From positions 1 through 36,156 of the forward strand of contig JARVKI010000179.1 of assembly GCA_036674765.1 (NCBI GenBank): a stretch of 36,156 nucleotides of DNA, in the 5' to 3' direction. The notes under the pieces were generated by a model. That model was not told where the DNA came from, searched no databases, and saw nothing but the letters and a program-made list of their open reading frames with translations. Every line of letters starts with the position of its first letter. The first letter of the stretch is position 1. The position numbers and the translations under genes are program-made. This DNA comes from Seiridium cupressi. Lineage: Eukaryota > Ascomycota > Sordariomycetes > Amphisphaeriales > Sporocadaceae. Below, piece after piece: positions 32,101-36,156 of this stretch.

Positions 32101-33663
32101 AAAGCGGTCACTCGGACTCTGAGGGCGCCCATGTCCTTCTTCGACACAACTCCTCTGGGTCGCATCACGAACCGATTCTCCAGGGACGTCGATGTCATGG
32201 ACAACAACTTGACTGATGCCCTGAGGATGTATTTCCTGACACTGGCTATGATCATCTCGGTCTTTGCCCTGATCATCGCCTTCTTCCACTACTTCGTCAT
32301 CGCGCTCGTGCCTCTAACCATCATATTTGTCCTAGCAACAGCATACTACCGCTCGTCTGCTCGCGAGGTGAAGCGTTTCGAATCAGTATTGCGCTCCGTC
32401 GTCTTCGCCAAATTCGGCGAGGGCCTCAGCGGTGTAGCCACGATCCGGGCCTATGGGCTCAAGCAACGCTTTACCACAGATCTGCGCAAGGCTATTGACG
32501 AGATGAACTCGGCCTACTTCCTGACATACTCGAACCAGAGATGGCTGTCCATGCGCCTTGATCTCATCGGCAACCTGCTTGTCTTCACCACGGGTGTCTT
32601 GGTCGTCACATCCCGGTTCTCGGTGAACCCCTCGACTGGCGGTCTCGTGCTTTCATACATTCTAGGTATCGTTCAGATGCTGCAGTTCACTGTGCGGCAG
32701 CTGGCCGAGGTGGAGAACGGCATGAACGCGGTGGAACGTCTGCTGTACTACGGAACCCAGCTCGAGGAGGAGGCCCCCGAGCACACAATTGATGTACGCC
32801 CCTCGTGGCCTGAAAAGGGCGAGATCATCTTCGATAATGTCGAGATGCGCTACCGTGCCAATCTGCCCCTTGTCCTCAAGGGCATGTCCATGCACGTCGG
32901 TGGCGGCGAGCGTATCGGCATTGTCGGCCGCACAGGTGCAGGTAAGAGTTCAATCATGTCAACGCTGTTCCGCCTCGTCGAGCTCTCTGGTGGGCACATC
33001 ACGATTGATGGCCTCGACATCTCCACTGTCGGCCTCCACGACCTGCGGTCGCGCCTCGCCATTATCCCGCAGGATCCGACGCTCTTCCGTGGTACTGTAC
33101 GCTCAAATCTGGATCCCTTCTCCGAGCACACAGATCTTGACCTTTGGTCTGCTCTGCGACAGGCTGATCTCGTGCCCCACGATACGGCCATCGATGACAA
33201 GGACCCCTCGCGCGTCAATCTGGACACGACTGTAGAAGAAGACGGCCTGAACTTCTCCCTCGGACAGCGCCAGCTCATGGCTCTGGCCCGCGCGCTGGTT
33301 CGTGGCAGCCAAATCATCGTGTGTGACGAGGCCACGTCCTCAGTCGACATGGAGACCGACGACAAGATCCAGAACACGATCGCGACCGGGTTCCGAGGCA
33401 AGACTCTGCTGTGCATTGCGCATCGTTTGCGGACAATCATCGGCTACGATCGCATCTGTGTCATGGACGCGGGACGGATTGCGGAGCTCGATAGTCCCGC
33501 AGCGCTGTGGAAGCAGGGCGGCATCTTCAGGAGCATGTGCGATAGGAGCGGCATCCGAATGGAGGATATTGCCGGCGCAAAGGAGCAGTTGAGTGCCGCG
33601 AACACGAGTGGAAGCAGTGATGAGGATGACGCAGGACCGAGTAGTCCGAAGGAGAAGGAGTAG
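29140..33663 (+). CDS. YOR1: ABCC-type transporter, Yor1-like multidrug/oligomycin exporter
   Basis: This is a full ABC exporter of 1468 residues from exons 29140-29532, 29593-31265 and 31323-33663. Start: the ATG at 29140 (MVGSSSVEKEEF); the frame is open slightly upstream only through GTG. Order: a charged N-terminal region of about 120 residues, TMD1, NBD1, linker, TMD2, NBD2. There is no extra N-terminal TMD0, as in Yor1. NBD1 shows Walker A GAVGSGKTS (624-632), signature ISGGQ (714-718) and Walker B IVIMDD (734-739), where Asp replaces the catalytic Glu, the usual degenerate site of ABCC proteins. NBD2 shows GRTGAGKSS (1224-1232), a variant signature FSLGQRQ and Walker B IIVCDE (1353-1358). 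A Lys-rich insert of about 45 residues lies in a TMD1 cytoplasmic loop and a second Lys-rich stretch in the linker. Yeast Yor1 exports oligomycin and other organic anions at the plasma membrane; the substrate here is unknown. Confidence 0.94.
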
Positions 33664-34851
33664 GGGTTGTGAAAAGTTGTTCACCAGCGGTCGAGCTTCG
33701 AGGAAAACATTTGCTTGACCCCAAGAACCGGAAAACGTTGAACCGTGGGGACTGTAAAGTCTATAAAAGCGGGTTCAAACTAGCTAGGTCCTATGGCTCG
33801 CTGACTTTCAAGGGTGCATTCGCATACTCAACAGTACATAGATTGGCGCGACGGCGCCAGCTAGGTATCTGCATACTTGTACGGCGTTTCGGAGCTTTTT
33901 GAACATATATCCAATTACACCATACTTGCCTGGATAAGTTCGTTTTATTGTTTTGTGACGATAATATCTAGATAATTCCCAAAGTGCCAAAACTCAAACA
34001 ACGAATATGAAAGGTCTGAGGGAAAAGATAATAAGAAGGAAAGCAACAACTGTCTCGCGACACGTCCAGAGGAGTGTTTTCGGTGACTTACATGGATGTT
34101 TGATTGGTAGCTGACAAATGGACCGACCCCCCTAAAACTGAATGTGGCCGATTCTGTATTCCTATATTCGGCACGACTGCGCGGATCCGTTTACTGTTAG
34201 ATACGAAATAGTTCACGTTTTAGCTCGGAGACGTTGAGACTTACAAGCTGATTGGGACATGAATAAGTTACATGTGGTCCAACATGGCCAAGCGGGAGGC
34301 ACAGCCTTTGTTCGTTCGGCTGGGAGTCATCTCATATGACAAGGGAGTAAAGTACCACGAGCGATGGGCGACGACTAGTGGGGGCCGGATGACAAGTAGG
34401 AGCACGGTGTAGACACCGTTTTCTCAAGGTGAAGTGAAGTGACACCTCAACAACATGGGCCATGGGTCACCCTGACAGAATTCTGCCTGCAGGCTCGAGG
34501 TTATTATTGTTGATGCTTGTCAATTGATGAACCTATGGCATAAGAAACTATGTGCATACTCAAACAATGAGTGATAAGAAACACGTTGTAATGCAAGGCC
34601 GAACCCAGTGGCCAACTTCCTTGAACTCCTTTCTGAATGCCAATTCCGAGAAACATGATCCTGCAAATAGGGCAATAATGCCCAACAAGCAGACGCTGTT
34701 CTCCGTTCCGAAATGTGGTGCTTGTGAAAGCCCTGTAGCCGATGGTGATTTCTTTTTTTTTTTTTTTTTTTTTGGCTATTCAACCTTTGAACCGCCATGA
34801 TTAGATGCAATATTCGAGGCAAGTAAAGTACAAAAAGCAGTACAAGTCAAC
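33664..34851. other. Convergent intergenic region
   Basis: About 1.2 kb lies between the ABC transporter and the Csi2-like gene, which converge. I see no coding exon: the short ORFs at 33669-33902, 33808-33990 and 34520-34822 are chance openings. A 21-T run at 34753-34773 is the notable sequence feature and lies near the 3' end of the Csi2-like gene. Confidence 0.5.
34753..34773. repeat. Poly-T run (21 nt)
   Basis: This is a single-base run of T on the plus strand (poly-A on the minus strand), about 80 bases beyond the stop of the Csi2-like gene. Its length may be uncertain in the assembly. Confidence 0.8.
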
Positions 34852-35898
34852 TCATAGGCGATCCCTAGACTGACCCCAACCATGATTGCCACCCGGTGGA
34901 GGGAACTGCTGCGGGTTGTCATCCAGCAGATCATCAAGATACATGCTAGGAGCTCGGCCAGTCGCTGCTTGGTTTAGGTTGAGTGTGCTTGTGCTCATCT
35001 GAGGGTGGCGGCGTATAGGATCATTACGTGGTGTCACACCTGGCGATTCGCGCGAATCTGGCCTCAGATCGGTCATGCTAATAGCATGGCCATGGCCTGA
35101 CGGCGGGGCGCCTTGGCCAGCAGCATAGAAGCCGGACGGGAGAAATGTCGATGATCGATTGCCTGCGCTCCCAGTGGCTCCGGCGGTCGGGGAGAAAAAG
35201 AGGTTCGTCTGGCTGGGAGTAGCCGACGGCACAGGACCACGGGTTGTTCGCCGCACGCCACGACCGGCTGCAGCGGTAGCCGCACCAAGAGAGCCCTGGG
35301 ACTCGTGATCTGTGTATTTGTAAAAGGGAGCAGGAGGTGCGCCGGGAACAACCATCTTGTCATTTGCCATGTGCTGTGCCAACGCAGCGCGCTTAACCGA
35401 CCTGTGGAGGAGGCAGGCGACAACAGCTCGCCAGATCAAGATGGCAGCACCGAAAGCGCCAAGAATGGCGCCGACTGCAATGAATACAGTTCCTTCCGGC
35501 AGATTCGAAGTTTGCATATAGGGTGCGTTGCTGGTTGGCGGCACGCTGGGGGACGGATAGCCGGTGACGCTGCCGGTACTAGAGAGCGTGGGCAGGTCGG
35601 TCGGATCTGTGCCAGTCGTGGCTGCGGTCGTGCCGGCAGCCGTGGTGGTGGTGTCACTCAGAGCGGGCACTGTTGTTCCTGAATCATCCGTCGTAGTGTC
35701 GTCGTCTGTCGCAGTCGTGGCAGTTGTGGCAGCGGTGGTAGCAGCAGTCGTCTGTGCTGTGGTCGTAGCGGCAGCAGTGGTTGTCGCATCATCGCCTGTT
35801 GCTGCGGCAGTAGTTGTCTGCGCGATGGCAGAACTTGCGAAGAGAGCCAATGCAGATAGAAGCATGTAGCGCTTCAGCGAAGGGGAGTGTCGGCCCAT
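34852..35898 (-). CDS. CSI2: Csi2-like single-pass cell-surface protein
   Basis: This is an intronless 348-residue type I-like membrane protein. Residues 1-26 form a signal peptide (hydrophobic YMLLSALALFASSAIA then QTT). Residues about 27-100 are almost entirely Thr/Ala/Asp, an O-mannosylation-prone stalk of low complexity. The conserved part is PPTSNAPYMQTSNLPEGTVF followed by a membrane helix (about 137-164: FIAVGAILGAFGAAILIWRA) and HRSVKRAALAQ on the cytosolic side. The tail of about 180 residues is disordered, ending in YLDDLLDDNP and a Pro/Gly-rich stretch. These features match the fungal Csi2 family; yeast CSI2 was linked to chitin synthase III function. The function here is inferred from the family. 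The Thr/Ala region comes from imperfect GCN/ACN repeats, so the Val/Ala-rich ORF on the opposite strand (35564-35869) is a shadow. Confidence 0.85.
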   Translation of the reverse strand: MGRHSPSLKRYMLLSALALFASSAIAQTTTAAATGDDATTTAAATTTAQTTAATTAATTATTATDDDTTTDDSGTTVPALSDTTTTAAGTTAATTGTDPTDLPTLSSTGSVTGYPSPSVPPTSNAPYMQTSNLPEGTVFIAVGAILGAFGAAILIWRAVVACLLHRSVKRAALAQHMANDKMVVPGAPPAPFYKYTDHESQGSLGAATAAAGRGVRRTTRGPVPSATPSQTNLFFSPTAGATGSAGNRSSTFLPSGFYAAGQGAPPSGHGHAISMTDLRPDSRESPGVTPRNDPIRRHPQMSTSTLNLNQAATGRAPSMYLDDLLDDNPQQFPPPGGNHGWGQSRDRL

Positions 35899-36065
35899 GA
35901 TGGCGAAGGCTGGCCCTCAGCGTCTAAGAGGTATTGTCCCGCGCAAGACTCTCTCGGCCACTCGAACGAATATCCAAGACCTGCCCTCCTCTGCACGAAG
36001 TTCCAGTCCAACAGGTCCAAAAGTTCGTCGCCCGTTCGGCAGAGGCAATGTCCCCGCTTCGGTTC
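35899..36065. promoter_or_regulatory. Upstream region of the Csi2-like gene, cut by contig end
   Basis: Only about 170 bases of upstream sequence remain before the artefactual G run. An open frame crosses it on the minus strand but becomes Pro-rich purely because of the G run and is not supported. Confidence 0.4.
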
Positions 36066-36156
36066 GGGGGGGGGGGGGGGGGGGGGGGGGGCCATCCTAT
36101 TTGAATAAGTGGCGGGGGGCGGGGGCGGGCCCAAAGAAAAAAAAAAAAAAGAAGGG
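36066..36156. repeat. Poly-G and A-rich contig end, probable artefact
   Basis: A 26-base G run (36066-36091) is followed by about 20 ordinary bases, further G-rich sequence (36114-36130) and a 15-A run to the end. There is no telomere repeat. It mirrors the poly-C left end and fits read-tail artefacts. Confidence 0.75.

Noticed and set aside
35564..35869. Plus-strand Val/Ala-rich ORF
   Set aside because: It is the antisense shadow of the Thr/Ala-rich stalk of the Csi2-like gene, which has signal peptide, membrane helix and family motifs.
36066..36134. Pro-rich N-terminal extension of a minus-strand ORF at the right end
   Set aside because: The proline run is encoded only by the artefactual G homopolymer.
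1..36156. CRISPR array, insertion sequence, LTR retrotransposon or rRNA/tRNA gene
   Set aside because: No regularly spaced direct repeats, paired terminal repeats, transposase or reverse-transcriptase motifs, or RNA-gene signatures were seen by eye; a covariance-model and repeat-library search would be needed to exclude diverged copies.

Overview
The window looks like a complete assembled contig from a filamentous ascomycete (Pezizomycotina). Genes are protein-coding, dispersed on both strands, and interrupted by short introns (mostly 47-112 nt) with GT..AG ends and CTAAC/CTGAC-type branch sites. Products are typical fungal housekeeping proteins. I cannot fix the class or genus from sequence alone. 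Both ends terminate in long C or G homopolymers that look like sequencing or assembly artefacts rather than biology.

Layout from left to right: about 1.9 kb without a recognisable gene; a small TATA-driven gene for a 67-residue repeat protein (+); mitochondrial tRNA-modification GTPase MSS1/MnmE (-); ribosome-biogenesis factor MAK16 (+, eight exons including an 8-nt one); an Mso1/Sec1-binding-domain protein (+); a Gyp7-type Rab-GAP (+); ER glucosidase I CWH41 (-); about 1.4 kb of AT-rich sequence with orphan ORF pieces; a Frag1/DRAM/Sfk1 six-TM-type protein (-); the TFIIH kinase KIN28/CDK7 (+); mitoribosomal protein mS41/FYV4 (-); an Irc20/SHPRH-like SNF2-RING protein (+); about 3 kb of accessory sequence with one possible orphan gene (-) and degraded-looking frames; a Yor1-like ABCC transporter (+); and a Csi2-like cell-surface protein (-).

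There is no operon or obvious pathway cluster. Three genes (MSO1, GYP7, CWH41) serve secretion or membrane traffic in different ways, two (MSS1, mS41) serve mitochondrial translation, and SFK1 and CSI2 act at the plasma membrane or cell wall. Most gene models here were rebuilt by splicing. Several naive ORFs give wrong ends or inserts: splicing restores the C-terminal Cys-x-Gly-Lys of MnmE, the HDEL tail of glucosidase I and the arginine-finger motif of Gyp7.

The least explained item is the repeat protein at 2104-2307. It has three 17-18-residue units starting FGRSGYNK and ending in an acidic Asp/Glu/Lys block. It sits behind a strong-looking promoter and has no signal peptide and no RiPP-type neighbours. 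The orphan minus-strand gene model at 27869-28334 and the ORF pieces at 15857-16437 are the other unexplained coding signals.
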